In this document: positions 52,670 through 61,116 of the stretch, in pieces
How positions within the stretch are numbered: position 1 is the first letter of the stretch
Layout of the letters: each line of letters opens with the position of its first letter
Assembly: GCF_007827045.1 (NCBI RefSeq)
Contig: NZ_RPFW01000011.1
Span: forward strand, 124,001 to 188,000
Length of the DNA stretch: 64,000 nucleotides
Reading direction: 5' to 3'
From: Trebonia kvetii
GTDB taxonomy: Bacteria > Actinomycetota > Actinomycetes > Streptosporangiales > Streptosporangiaceae
The notes under the pieces: model-generated
Told to the model about the DNA's origin: nothing
The model's database searches: none
What the model saw: the letters and a program-made list of their open reading frames with translations, nothing else
Position numbers and translations under genes: made by a program

Positions 52670-52754
52670 CGGCCAGATTCCCGGTTAACCACCAATAAAT
52701 CCACCGGCATCGATGAGCCAGCGTCCCCGCCAGCGCTGTGCCAGCATTGGGCGA

Positions 52755-53846
52755 ATGCGACCGTTTGCGCGTCATGCCAGCCTTCGTTCCCTCGGTGCCG
52801 TGGCCGTGGCGGCCCTGCTCGCCGCTGGCGCCGTGTTCGCCAGCACGAGCGCGGGTGCCGCACCCGCCCTGCCAGGTACGCCGACTCTTCCCGGCGCGCC
52901 AACTCTCCCCGGCGCGGCCGCCTGCCCGGTGTTCCCGGCGGACAACGTATGGAACACCGACATCTCCAAGCTCCCGGTGGACCCGCACAGCACCGCCTGG
53001 CTGCACAGCATGCACGCGTCGACCGCCTTCCTGCACCCCGACTTCGGCCCGAACGATGGCGGCTACCCCTACGGCATCCCGTACGCGGTCGTCACCAGCG
53101 CGCACAAGACCGTGCAGGTCAAGTTCAGGTACGCCAGCGAGAGCAACCGGGTGCCGTATCCGCTCGGCCCCGACACCCCGATCGAGGGCGGCAAGAACGC
53201 GCCGTCCGACACCGACCGCCACGCGCTGATAGTCAACAAGACCACCTGCACGCTGTATGAGCTGTGGCAGGCGCGCTACTCGGCGAACGGCTCGACGGCC
53301 GGCTCAGGCGCGGTGTGGAACCTGCGCTCCGACGCGCTGCGCCCGGCCGGCTGGACCTCGGCCGACGCGGCGGGCCTGCCGATCCTGCCCGGGCTGCTGA
53401 ACTTCGCGCAGATCCAGGCGGCGGTGCGCGCCGGCAAGCCGATCAAGCACGCGATCAGGTTCACCGCCGACAGCAGCGCGGCCGCCTACATCTGGCCGGC
53501 CAGGCATCAGGCGGGCTCGGGGAGCATCGCGAAGCTGCCGCCGATGGGCGCCCGCTTCAGGCTCAAGACGTCATTCAACGTGGCGAGCTTCTGCCGCTCG
53601 TCGCAGCCGAACTGCGCGGACGCCAAGGCCGTCCTCGTGGAAATGCAGCACTACGGCCTGATACTCGCCGACAACGGCAGCGACTGGTATTTCCAGGGCG
53701 CGGCCTACCCGCAGTGGCCGGACGCCCTGGTGTCCCTGCTCAAGCAGATCCCGGCCAAGTCTTTCGTGGCGGTCAACGAATCCTGCCTCATGGTCAACCG
53801 CAATTCCGGCCAGGCTCGCGCGAAGCCAGGCTGCCCGATCGGCTGA
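52755..53846 (+). CDS. Secreted protein of unknown function
   Basis: This ~363-aa protein has a signal peptide from ATG 52755 (MRPFARHASLRSLGAVAVAAL) ending near AGAAP. A short repeat LPGTPTLPGAPTLPGA follows, then a domain with CPVFPADNVWNTDISKLPVD, YGIPYAVV, TDRHALIV, TLYELWQARY and IKHAIRFT. This resembles conserved secreted proteins of unknown function found widely in bacteria. Three or more cysteines near the C-terminus may form disulfides. Confidence 0.72.
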   Translation: MRPFARHASLRSLGAVAVAALLAAGAVFASTSAGAAPALPGTPTLPGAPTLPGAAACPVFPADNVWNTDISKLPVDPHSTAWLHSMHASTAFLHPDFGPNDGGYPYGIPYAVVTSAHKTVQVKFRYASESNRVPYPLGPDTPIEGGKNAPSDTDRHALIVNKTTCTLYELWQARYSANGSTAGSGAVWNLRSDALRPAGWTSADAAGLPILPGLLNFAQIQAAVRAGKPIKHAIRFTADSSAAAYIWPARHQAGSGSIAKLPPMGARFRLKTSFNVASFCRSSQPNCADAKAVLVEMQHYGLILADNGSDWYFQGAAYPQWPDALVSLLKQIPAKSFVAVNESCLMVNRNSGQARAKPGCPIG

Positions 53847-53889
53847 TCCGCCGGATCGGGCAGAACCACGGGATCGTAGGGTGGCCTGT

Positions 53890-55227
53890 GTGAGCGATCT
53901 GAAGAACCGTGTACACGACCTGCTGCCCGGCCTGCTTGGCGACCTCGAAGACCTCGTGCGCATCCAGTCCGTCAGTGCCGACCCGGAGCGCCTGGCGGAG
54001 GTGGAGAAGTCTGCGCAGAAGACGGCGCAGCTCCTTGCCGCCGAGGGCGTTGGCGCGGAAATCGTCCGCGCCTACGACGGCGCGCCGCCGGCCGTGATCG
54101 GCGAGCGGAAGGGGCCGGAGGGCGCTGCGACGGTCCTGCTCTACGCCCACCACGACGTGCAGCCGGAGAACGACCCGGCCGACTGGGACAGCGCGCCCTT
54201 CGAGCCCGTCATCCGCGGCGATCGCATGTACGGCCGGGGCGCGGCCGACGACAAGGCCGGCATCGCGGTGCACGTGGGTGCGCTGCGCGCACTGGGCGAC
54301 GACCTGCCGGTCACCGTGCGGTTCTTCATCGAGGGCGAGGAAGAGGTCGCCTCGGCGACCCTGCCGGAGCTGCTGCGCCAGTACAGCGACCGGCTCGCGG
54401 CGGATGTCATCGTCATCGCCGACTCCGGAAACTGGGACATCGGCGCCCCGGCGCTCACCACGAGCCTGCGCGGCCTGGTGCGGGTGGACGTCGAGGTGCG
54501 GACGCTGACGCACGCCGTCCACTCGGGCATGTGGGGCGGTGTCGTCCCCGACGCCATCATGACGCTCACCAAGCTCCTCGCGACGCTATGGGCCGAGGAC
54601 GGCAGCCCGGCCGTGGCCGGACTTGTCTCGGGTCCCGCCGCCGACGTGGAGTATCCAGAGGAACGACTTCGTGCCGAGTCCGGCGCCGCACCGGGAACCA
54701 GCTGGATCGGGGCGGGCCCGGTCGTCGAGCGGCTGTGGACGAGACCCGCCATCACCGTCACCGGGTTCGACGCGCCGAAGGTCGCCGGCGCCTCCAACAC
54801 TCTCGTCCCCGTCGCCCGCGCCCGCGTCACCATCCGCCTCGCGCCCGGTGACACAAGCGCGAACGGCATCGCCCGCCTCCAGGACCACCTGGAACGGCAC
54901 GTGCCGTTCGGCGCCCAGCTCACCACCACGGTCGTCGACAAGGGGGAGCCGACCGTGCTGCGGACCACCGGGGTGACCTACGACCTCGCGCGTTCCGCCC
55001 TCGCCGAGGCGTGGGACGGCACGGCGCCGGTGGACATGGGCATCGGCGGCTCGATCCCGTTCATCGCGGAGTTCCAGGAGATGTTCCCCGCCGCGAGCAT
55101 TCTGGTCACCGGCGTCGAGGACCCCGACACCCGCGCGCACGGACCGAACGAGGGCCTGCACCTGCCCGAGTTCGAGCGCGCGGTGCTCGCGGAAGCCCTG
55201 CTGCTGCAGCGCCTCGGCGCCGCTTAA
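53890..55227 (+). CDS. M20-family dipeptidase/carboxypeptidase
   Basis: This 445-aa M20 metallopeptidase has YAHHDVQPEN and GRGAADDKAG (metal ligands His and Asp), EGEEEVAS with the catalytic Glu, IADSGNWD, and a C-terminal ARAHGPNEGLHLPEF ligand. It resembles dipeptidases of the CNDP/Cys-Gly group. GTG 53890 (VSDLKNRVHDL) is used; GTG 53881 is in frame. Confidence 0.9.
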   Translation: MSDLKNRVHDLLPGLLGDLEDLVRIQSVSADPERLAEVEKSAQKTAQLLAAEGVGAEIVRAYDGAPPAVIGERKGPEGAATVLLYAHHDVQPENDPADWDSAPFEPVIRGDRMYGRGAADDKAGIAVHVGALRALGDDLPVTVRFFIEGEEEVASATLPELLRQYSDRLAADVIVIADSGNWDIGAPALTTSLRGLVRVDVEVRTLTHAVHSGMWGGVVPDAIMTLTKLLATLWAEDGSPAVAGLVSGPAADVEYPEERLRAESGAAPGTSWIGAGPVVERLWTRPAITVTGFDAPKVAGASNTLVPVARARVTIRLAPGDTSANGIARLQDHLERHVPFGAQLTTTVVDKGEPTVLRTTGVTYDLARSALAEAWDGTAPVDMGIGGSIPFIAEFQEMFPAASILVTGVEDPDTRAHGPNEGLHLPEFERAVLAEALLLQRLGAA

Positions 55228-55301
55228 AGCGGCCCGCCGCGCGAGGGGCCGGGCCCCGGACGGTGCTTGTCCTGCCGTCGGCCAGTGAGGATGATGCGGT
55301 C

Positions 55302-56015
55302 ATGGCACTGTCCACGGAGTTCACCCGGATGTTCGGGCTGACGCACCCGATCGCGCTGGCGCCGATGGGCGGGTCGGCGGGCGGTGCGCTCGCGGCCGCG
55401 GTGTCCAACGGCGGCGGGCTCGGCCTGCTCGGCGGCGGGACCGGAGACGAGACCTGGCTGGCGCGGGAACTGCCGGTCGTCGCGGCGGGCACGAGCAGGC
55501 CCTGGGGCGTCGGCTTCCAGAGCTGGTCGGCCGCTGTCGGCGTGGTCGACCTCGCACTCGAGCACGGGCCGGCCGCGGTGCTGGCGGTCGGAGCGGCAGG
55601 CGCGCTGATCGGCACCAGGTTCCAGGCCACGGCGGAGGCCCTGACCGATGACGCGGTCAAGCAGGCGATCGTCGCGGGCGGCGGTGAGGACACGGAACGC
55701 AGTCGCATCCTGGACATCGCCCGCGGCGCCCCCTGGCCGGCGAAGTATCCCGCCCGCACCTTCGGCCACCCGTACCTCGACGAGTGGCGCGGCCGCGAGG
55801 ATGAGCTGGCCGCCGACGCCCGCGCCAGGCAGGCCTTCAGGGCCGGCGTCGCGAGCGGCGAGCTGCCGCCGCCGAACTGGGCAAGCCAGGCGATCGGCCT
55901 GATCGCCGACCTGCCGCCCGCGGCCGGCCTGGTCGCCGTTCTCGCCGCCCAGGCCGAAGAAGCGCTGGCCCGCGCCGCGGCACCCGGGCGCGAAGAGCCC
56001 GCGACCGGCAGGTGA
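55302..56015 (+). pseudogene. Nitronate monooxygenase with ~95-residue internal deletion
   Basis: The 237-aa product starts MALSTEFTRMFGLTHPIALAPMGGSAGGALAAAVSNGG, like nitronate monooxygenases of about 330 aa. After VDLALEHGPAAV it jumps straight to LAVGAAGALIGTRFQATAEAL, omitting the segment that normally carries the catalytic His and FMN-phosphate binding (around AGGHG and AAGGIADGRG). The remaining frame is open, so the protein may be made but is unlikely to be an active flavoenzyme. The ATG is 55302. Confidence 0.75.
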
Positions 56016-56146
56016 CGGCATCCAGGCGGCGCAAGCCCATCTAGAGAAAACCGGGTGATCCCTGGCGCCTGCATGTGACGTATCAGTACCAAGTGCGGGC
56101 AGCGCGGGCCTGACGGGGCGGCCGCGCACGGTACCGGAGGGCAGTC

Positions 56147-56782
56147 ATGATCGGCACGGTCAAGGTCAGCGCCGGGGCGCCGAGCCGGCTGCGGTCCTTC
56201 GACCCAGTCCGGCTCGCCGACCTCGAGTACCAGGCCTGGGTGGGGTACTACCTGCGGCGCTGGCCGCGGGTGCTGATCGCCTCGGTCGGGCTGGTCAGGG
56301 TGGGGTTCGGCCTGGGCTGGTACCGGACCATGCGCGGCGCCTGGCTGGTACTGCGGGCCAACCAGTTGTGGGCGCCGTATCCCGGCAACGACCCGGCGGG
56401 CGCCCGCGCCCGCATGCGGCGGTTTTACGCCCTGGTCAAGCTTGCCCACGGCGAGCCCGACGACCCGGCCAGGGCCGCCGAACTCGAGGTCGACTGGTGG
56501 CGAGCGCATCGCGAGGGCCAGCACGCGGGCGACCGCGGCGAGCCCGCCGGCGACGCCGAACCCGGCGAGGAGCTGACCGGTGCACTGACCCGTCTGTACT
56601 CCTACGTGTACGGCGAGCCGGAATCCGCGCTCCGCCAGGCGGCGGTGGAGCGAGCCAGGGCCATGGACCTGTCCGATCAGTGGATTCGCGAGGGCTGCCA
56701 GCCAGACAGCGGACTGCTTCCGCTGGAGCACGCCGCGCTGGTCCGCTCGTATGCGGCACTGCTCGCCGCCGTGCACCGCTGA
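56147..56782 (+). CDS. Conserved protein of unknown function
   Basis: This 211-aa protein starts at ATG 56147 after GGAGGGCAG. It has SFDPVRLADLEYQAWVGYYLRRWPRVLIASVGLVRVGFGL with an amphipathic/hydrophobic region, then helical segments ending WIREGCQPDSGLLPLEHAALVRSYAALLAAVHR. I have seen no recognisable catalytic motif. The adenosine-deaminase-like gene follows 25 bp later. Confidence 0.68.
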   Translation: MIGTVKVSAGAPSRLRSFDPVRLADLEYQAWVGYYLRRWPRVLIASVGLVRVGFGLGWYRTMRGAWLVLRANQLWAPYPGNDPAGARARMRRFYALVKLAHGEPDDPARAAELEVDWWRAHREGQHAGDRGEPAGDAEPGEELTGALTRLYSYVYGEPESALRQAAVERARAMDLSDQWIREGCQPDSGLLPLEHAALVRSYAALLAAVHR

Positions 56783-56807
56783 CTGCGGGCCCGCTAGCCT
56801 GGCACCC

Positions 56808-57854
56808 GTGACCGGATCAGGGTTGTCGCTGGCTGAGGCGCTGCGCGCGCTGCCCAAGGTGGAGCTGCACTGCCACCTGGAAGGGGCGCTGCGACCGCAG
56901 ACGGTGGCCGGCCTGGCCAGGAAGAACGGCGTGCCGCTGCCGCCCGGCGACGTCCGCGACTTGTACCGCTGGGAATCGCTCGATGAGTTCCTGCGTGTCT
57001 TCTGGCTGATCCAGTCGGTCCTTGGCGACCAGTCCGACTGGGAGCGGCTCGGCTACGAGTCGGTGCTCGACGGCGCCGCGACGGGCCGGGTCTACGCCGA
57101 GGTCTTCGTCTCGCCGATGAGGCACCTGGCGGCCGGTCAGACGCTCGCGTCCGTGATCGAGGGGCTGTCCGCCGGACTCGCGGCGGGCGACGCGGAGACC
57201 GGCGCCACGACCCGGCTCATCGTGAACATGGACAGAAGCTACGGCGGCGAGGCCGGTCTGCAGCTCATGACCGAGCTCATCGGGCTGCGCCGGGCGAACG
57301 CGGCGGGCGCGGACCGGGTGATCGGCATCGGCATGGACTCCGCCGAGCTCACCGTGGACCCGCTGTCGTTCGCGCCCGCCTACCGCGAGGCGGCCGCCGC
57401 CGGGCTGCGCCGCTGCGGTCACCAGGGCCAGGTTGCCCCGGCGGCGTCCATCGGCGTCGTCGCCGTCGGCCTTGGCGCCGAACGGATCGACCACGGCGTG
57501 TCGCTGATCGACGACCCGGACCTGGTCGCGTTCTTCGCCGGCCGCGGCATCCCGCTGACCATGTGCCCGACATCGAACGTGGTCATCGCCCGCGCGTGCG
57601 GCTCAGTGGGCCGCCACCCGCTGCCGCGGCTGCGCGACGCGGGAGTCCTTGTCACGCTCAACAGCGACGACCCGGCGATGACCGGCGTGGACCTGGCCGC
57701 CGAGTACGCCACGTGTGCGGCGGCGTGGAACTGGTCGTGGGACCAGATGGTGGACCTCGCCCTGGATGGCGTGGCGGCAAGCTGGCTCGATGACGACGGC
57801 AAGCGCGCGCTGTCGGCCCGCATCGCCGCCGAGGCCGCCCGCCTCGCCCCGTGA
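56808..57854 (+). CDS. Adenosine-deaminase-like protein with E-to-Q change at the catalytic HAGE motif
   Basis: This 348-aa ADA-superfamily protein has KVELHCHLEGALRPQT (metal HxH), AERIDHGVSLIDDPDL, LTMCPTSNVVIA and LNSDDPAMTGVDL (metal Asp plus catalytic Asp). In place of the usual HAGE motif it has HQGQ (within CGHQGQVAPA), so the glutamate that shuttles a proton in ADA is glutamine (codon CAG). Activity is therefore doubtful or altered. GTG 56808 follows the upstream gene by 25 bp. Confidence 0.82.
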   Translation: MTGSGLSLAEALRALPKVELHCHLEGALRPQTVAGLARKNGVPLPPGDVRDLYRWESLDEFLRVFWLIQSVLGDQSDWERLGYESVLDGAATGRVYAEVFVSPMRHLAAGQTLASVIEGLSAGLAAGDAETGATTRLIVNMDRSYGGEAGLQLMTELIGLRRANAAGADRVIGIGMDSAELTVDPLSFAPAYREAAAAGLRRCGHQGQVAPAASIGVVAVGLGAERIDHGVSLIDDPDLVAFFAGRGIPLTMCPTSNVVIARACGSVGRHPLPRLRDAGVLVTLNSDDPAMTGVDLAAEYATCAAAWNWSWDQMVDLALDGVAASWLDDDGKRALSARIAAEAARLAP

Positions 57855-57965
57855 AACGCATGGCCTGGGCGGTGGTCTCCGACAGCGCCCGCGCCCAGGC
57901 CACCGCGGCGGGGACCGCCGCCGGATCGTCGTCGGCGGCGTGGCGGGCGGCCGCCTACCGCCTAA

Positions 57966-58088
57966 CAGCACGCGCTCGCGGCCGGCTTCGACCGCGCGTT
58001 CCTGGCGGCGGCGGCCATCTCGCTGCTGTTGCTTGTCACGGCGGTCACCATAATCCGGATCCGCCGCGCCGATCTCGCAGGCCACTGA
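57966..58088 (+). pseudogene. C-terminal remnant of an MFS (DHA2-type) transporter
   Basis: A 40-codon open stretch QHALAAGFDRAFLAAAAISL...RIRRADLAGH ends with TGA at 58086. It resembles the last membrane helix and tail of DHA2 drug exporters. An in-frame TAA lies immediately upstream (57963-57965) and no upstream transporter sequence is present, so it is a relic. Confidence 0.55.
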
Positions 58089-58103
58089 AGGTCATTACTC
58101 GGA

Positions 58104-58171
58104 ACGGGTGCGTGGCTCCGCCGCACCCGTCCGCAGCCCCCGGAAGCCGAGGGGAGGCTCCCGGGGGCTGC
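58104..58171. terminator. Two tandem hairpin terminators
   Basis: First stem: ACGGGTGCG (58104-58112) with CGCACCCGT (58122-58130). Second stem: GCAGCCCCCGG (58133-58143) with CCGGGGGCTGC (58161-58171). They separate the plus-strand MFS remnant from the convergent xylanase gene. Confidence 0.75.
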
Positions 58172-58247
58172 CTCCGTTCCCGCGCCATGACCCCTGACGG
58201 CCGTCGTAGCGGTGGAGGGTGGGGCCGCTGGCGTCAGGCCGGCGGCA

Positions 58248-59435
58248 TCAGGCGCGCGGCGAGTACGTCCGCACCCGGCGCGGTGCGCCGTGCGCGGCGA
58301 TGGCGAGGTCGGACTGCAGCGCGTAGTAGGCGGGCTTGGGGTTGAGGTTGACGTCGTAGATCGTCGCGTATCCCTCGCCGGTGAAGAAGCCGGGCACCCA
58401 GGAGTCCGCATCGGTGAAGCCCCAGACGGTGAACGAGATGAACTCGGGCACCGCGAGGCCGGCCTTCAGCATCTCGGAGAACTCAAAAGGCTGCGCGAAC
58501 TGCGACAGGCTGTCCGTCGGCACCTGGTCAGTGGCGTTGTTGACGAACGTCCTGACGTCGGCCTCCGTGATCGCGACCTTGAGGCCGAGGCTGGCATACC
58601 GCTCGATGTCCTCCTGCAGCCGCTGCGGGCTCCAGCCGTACTGGGTGTCCAGGTGTCCCTGAATGCCGATGCCGTCGATCGGCACGTGCTGGTCGAGCAG
58701 CTGCTGCGCGAGGGCGTAGGCGGCGTCGGCCTTTGCGTTGGTGCCGTCCTCGCCGCCGATGTTGTAGTCGTTGTAGAACAGCAGCGCGTGCGGGTCGGCC
58801 TGGCGTGCCCAGCGGAACGCGTCGGCGATGATGCCGGGGCCCGCGTTGGCGATCCAGAAGTTGTTCGGGTTGATCTGCGGGTTTGCGTCGGTGATGAACT
58901 CGTTGCAGACGTCCCACTGCCAGATGCGGCCGCGGTACCGGCCGACCTCGGTGTAGATGTGCTGCTGCAGCAGGCCGCGCAGCTGCGACGAGCTGATTGT
59001 CCCGTTCGACACGCCGGTGGTCAGCCAGTCGGGCAGCTGGTTGTGCCAGCACAGCGTGTGCCCGCGGACCAGCTGGTTGTTGGCCTTCGCGAACGCCATG
59101 AGGTTGTCCGCGCCCGACCAGTCGAAATTGCCCTGCGTAGGCTCGACGACCTGCCATTTCATTTCGTTGCCCGGGGTGACCACGGAGAACTGGCTGGCGG
59201 CAACGGCTGCCCACGCGGGGGTGTTGAGGTCTTGCGGGATGATCGCGCTGCCGACCCGCAGGCCGATCGCCGCGGCCAGGTCGCGCAGCGAATCGCTGGC
59301 CGGCGCCTGCTGGCCGGCCGCCCTGCCCGCCTGGGCGGTGGCCGCGCGCGCGTCGGTCACGCCGCCGAGGGTCGCCGCCAAGCCCGCGGCACCCGCCGCG
59401 CCGGCAGCAAGAACGCTACGGCGTTTCACGTCCAT
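58248..59435 (-). CDS. GH10 endo-1,4-beta-xylanase, secreted (Tat-type signal)
   Basis: This 395-aa enzyme has a KRRSVLAAGAAGAAGLAAT twin-arginine signal region and a complete GH10 barrel: VVTPGNEMKWQVVEP, GHTLCWHNQLPDWL, WDVCNE (acid/base Glu179), FYNDYN, IGIQGHLD and ITEADVR (nucleophile Glu291). There is no carbohydrate-binding module. It hydrolyses xylan outside the cell. Palindromic operators lie just upstream. The ATG at 59435 follows GAGAGG. Confidence 0.93.
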   Translation of the reverse strand: MDVKRRSVLAAGAAGAAGLAATLGGVTDARAATAQAGRAAGQQAPASDSLRDLAAAIGLRVGSAIIPQDLNTPAWAAVAASQFSVVTPGNEMKWQVVEPTQGNFDWSGADNLMAFAKANNQLVRGHTLCWHNQLPDWLTTGVSNGTISSSQLRGLLQQHIYTEVGRYRGRIWQWDVCNEFITDANPQINPNNFWIANAGPGIIADAFRWARQADPHALLFYNDYNIGGEDGTNAKADAAYALAQQLLDQHVPIDGIGIQGHLDTQYGWSPQRLQEDIERYASLGLKVAITEADVRTFVNNATDQVPTDSLSQFAQPFEFSEMLKAGLAVPEFISFTVWGFTDADSWVPGFFTGEGYATIYDVNLNPKPAYYALQSDLAIAAHGAPRRVRTYSPRA

Positions 59436-59797
59436 GTGTTCGCCTCTCGCTCAACCCGAAATATTTCGGCCTAATCCGAAATATTTCGGACGAATCTGTT
59501 GATTGAGCGCACGCTAAACGTGTTTGATAATCCCTGTCAATGGCCAACTCCCGCATTCATACCGAGAAGTTAATGATTGGAGACGCTTATCGTGACTCCA
59601 GTGACTTTCGAAACTTTCGAAACGTTTCGGCCTGGTTCAGTCCCCTAGTCGCTGGCGCATTTGCCCAGCGGACCGCACTCGATGCGCCGCCCCCACCGGG
59701 ACGAACGACAGCAGGCAGAAGTACGCGAGCAAGCACGCCCACCAGATTCCCGGCAGTATCGCCCGGTTTGCGCGCGCCGGGTCAGCGCGGTTTGCGG
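59436..59797. promoter_or_regulatory. Xylanase regulatory region with repeated CGAAA/TTTCG palindromes
   Basis: CCGAAATATTTCGG occurs twice, at 59456-59469 and 59476-59489, exactly 20 bp apart (two helical turns). Two more related sites overlap at 59609-59619 (CGAAACTTTCG) and 59618-59629 (CGAAACGTTTCG). CGAAAN(0-2)TTTCG palindromes are known in actinomycete xylanase promoters as regulator sites. The remaining DNA to 59797 holds no supported gene; a short hydrophobic minus-strand frame near 59637-59760 was seen but not called. Confidence 0.8.
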
Positions 59798-60936
59798 TCA
59801 GCAGCCGCAGTCGCAGGAGTCGCAGCACCCGTCGCAGCAGGCATCCCCGCAGCACTCACAGCTGCACTCACAGCAGCAGTCCTCGCCGCAGTCGCAGCAG
59901 CAGCCGCGCCGGCGGCGCAGCGACATCAGTCCCGGCAAGGCGGCGAGCGCCGCCAGGCCCGCCAGCGGCAGGCCGCGCCCGCGCCCGTGGCCGTGCGCGG
60001 CGTCCGCCTGGTCACCCGATTCAGCCGCGCCGGAAGCGCAGGAATCCTCGGGGGCGTCCGCCGCGTCGGGCAGCTCGGTGCGGGCGACGCCGCCGAATAT
60101 CCGGTGCACAGAACGGGTGAGCTCGTGCACGAGCACCGTGTGCACCAGCCGGCTGTCGCGGAACTCGGCCTCGGCGAGCGCGAGCCTGATGCCGAGCAGC
60201 GCGTCGTCGCACAGCCGTCGTGCCTCGGCCACGGCGGTCCCGGTGGCGAGCAGTGGATTCCACGCGCCGGCTGCCCGGCCGGCGGCGAGATCCTCGGCCG
60301 CGTCCGCGAGATGCGCGATCCTGCCGAACAGCCGGCCGGCCTCGGCGAGCGCCGCCGCGTTGCCCGGCTTGCCCGCGAGCACCGCGGTGTGCGCGAACGC
60401 GGCGCCCGTCGCGGTCTCCGTTGGCTCGGTGACGGTGAGCAGGGACGTGCCGGGCCCGGCGGCGGCCTCGACGGCCGTCTGCCGCCCGATCGCCTCGGTA
60501 AGCACGCCGACCTCGAAGCCGAGCTCACGCCCGGTCCGCGCGCTCGCCGCCGCCCAGCGCGCCGCCAGCGCGGTCGCCGCGCCGCGCACCCCTGGCGTGC
60601 CGAGCGCGCCGTCGCCGTCGTCGGCGTGGTCGCGGATCTTGGCCGAGGCGAGGACCAGCGACACCGTGGCGGCGAGCCGCGCGCAGTCGCCGATGCCACC
60701 TCGGCACGGCGCATGCCGCGCAGCGCGCAGCGTCCGGCCATGCGCCGCTCCGGCGGGCCGTCCGCCTGCGCCTCGGCGAGCACGGAGATGATCAACCCGT
60801 CGTAGTTGGTCGCGAGCCGCGCCGCCTGGCCGTGATCGTCGCGCAGCGACAGGCAGAGCCCGCACAGGTGCGCCCGCCACGCGTCCCCGAGTTCCCCGCC
60901 GAGCCGGTGCTTGCATGGCCGGATGATCCCGAACAC
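59798..60936 (-). pseudogene. DUF5685-family protein, single-base frameshift, cysteine-rich tail
   Basis: The frame from GTG 60936 gives VFGIIRPCKHRLGGELGDAWRAHLCGLCLSLRDDHGQ and NYDGLIISVLAEAQ, then breaks near 60693. The family resumes one frame over at GDCARLAATVSLVLASAKIRDH and runs to 59798 with GTSLLTVTEPTETATGAAFAHTAVLAGKPGN. One missing base explains it. The C-terminus is striking: 18 cysteines in the last 34 residues (CCCDCGEDCCCECS...). N-terminal CKH and CGLC motifs add more potential metal ligands. The function of the family is unknown to me. Confidence 0.8.
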
Positions 60937-61116
60937 TGTCCCAGGCCTCCCACTGCGCGGCCCGCACCGCGCTGCCCTACCGCGCCAGGCACCGGCCACC
61001 GCCACGGCCCAAGGCGAATTCTTCAGGAACTACCCAGACCCTAACCGGCCCCGACCCGCTCCGCCATGGCGTGATGATGAATGTGCCATCGGGACGCCTC
61101 CCGTGAACCGATGCCG

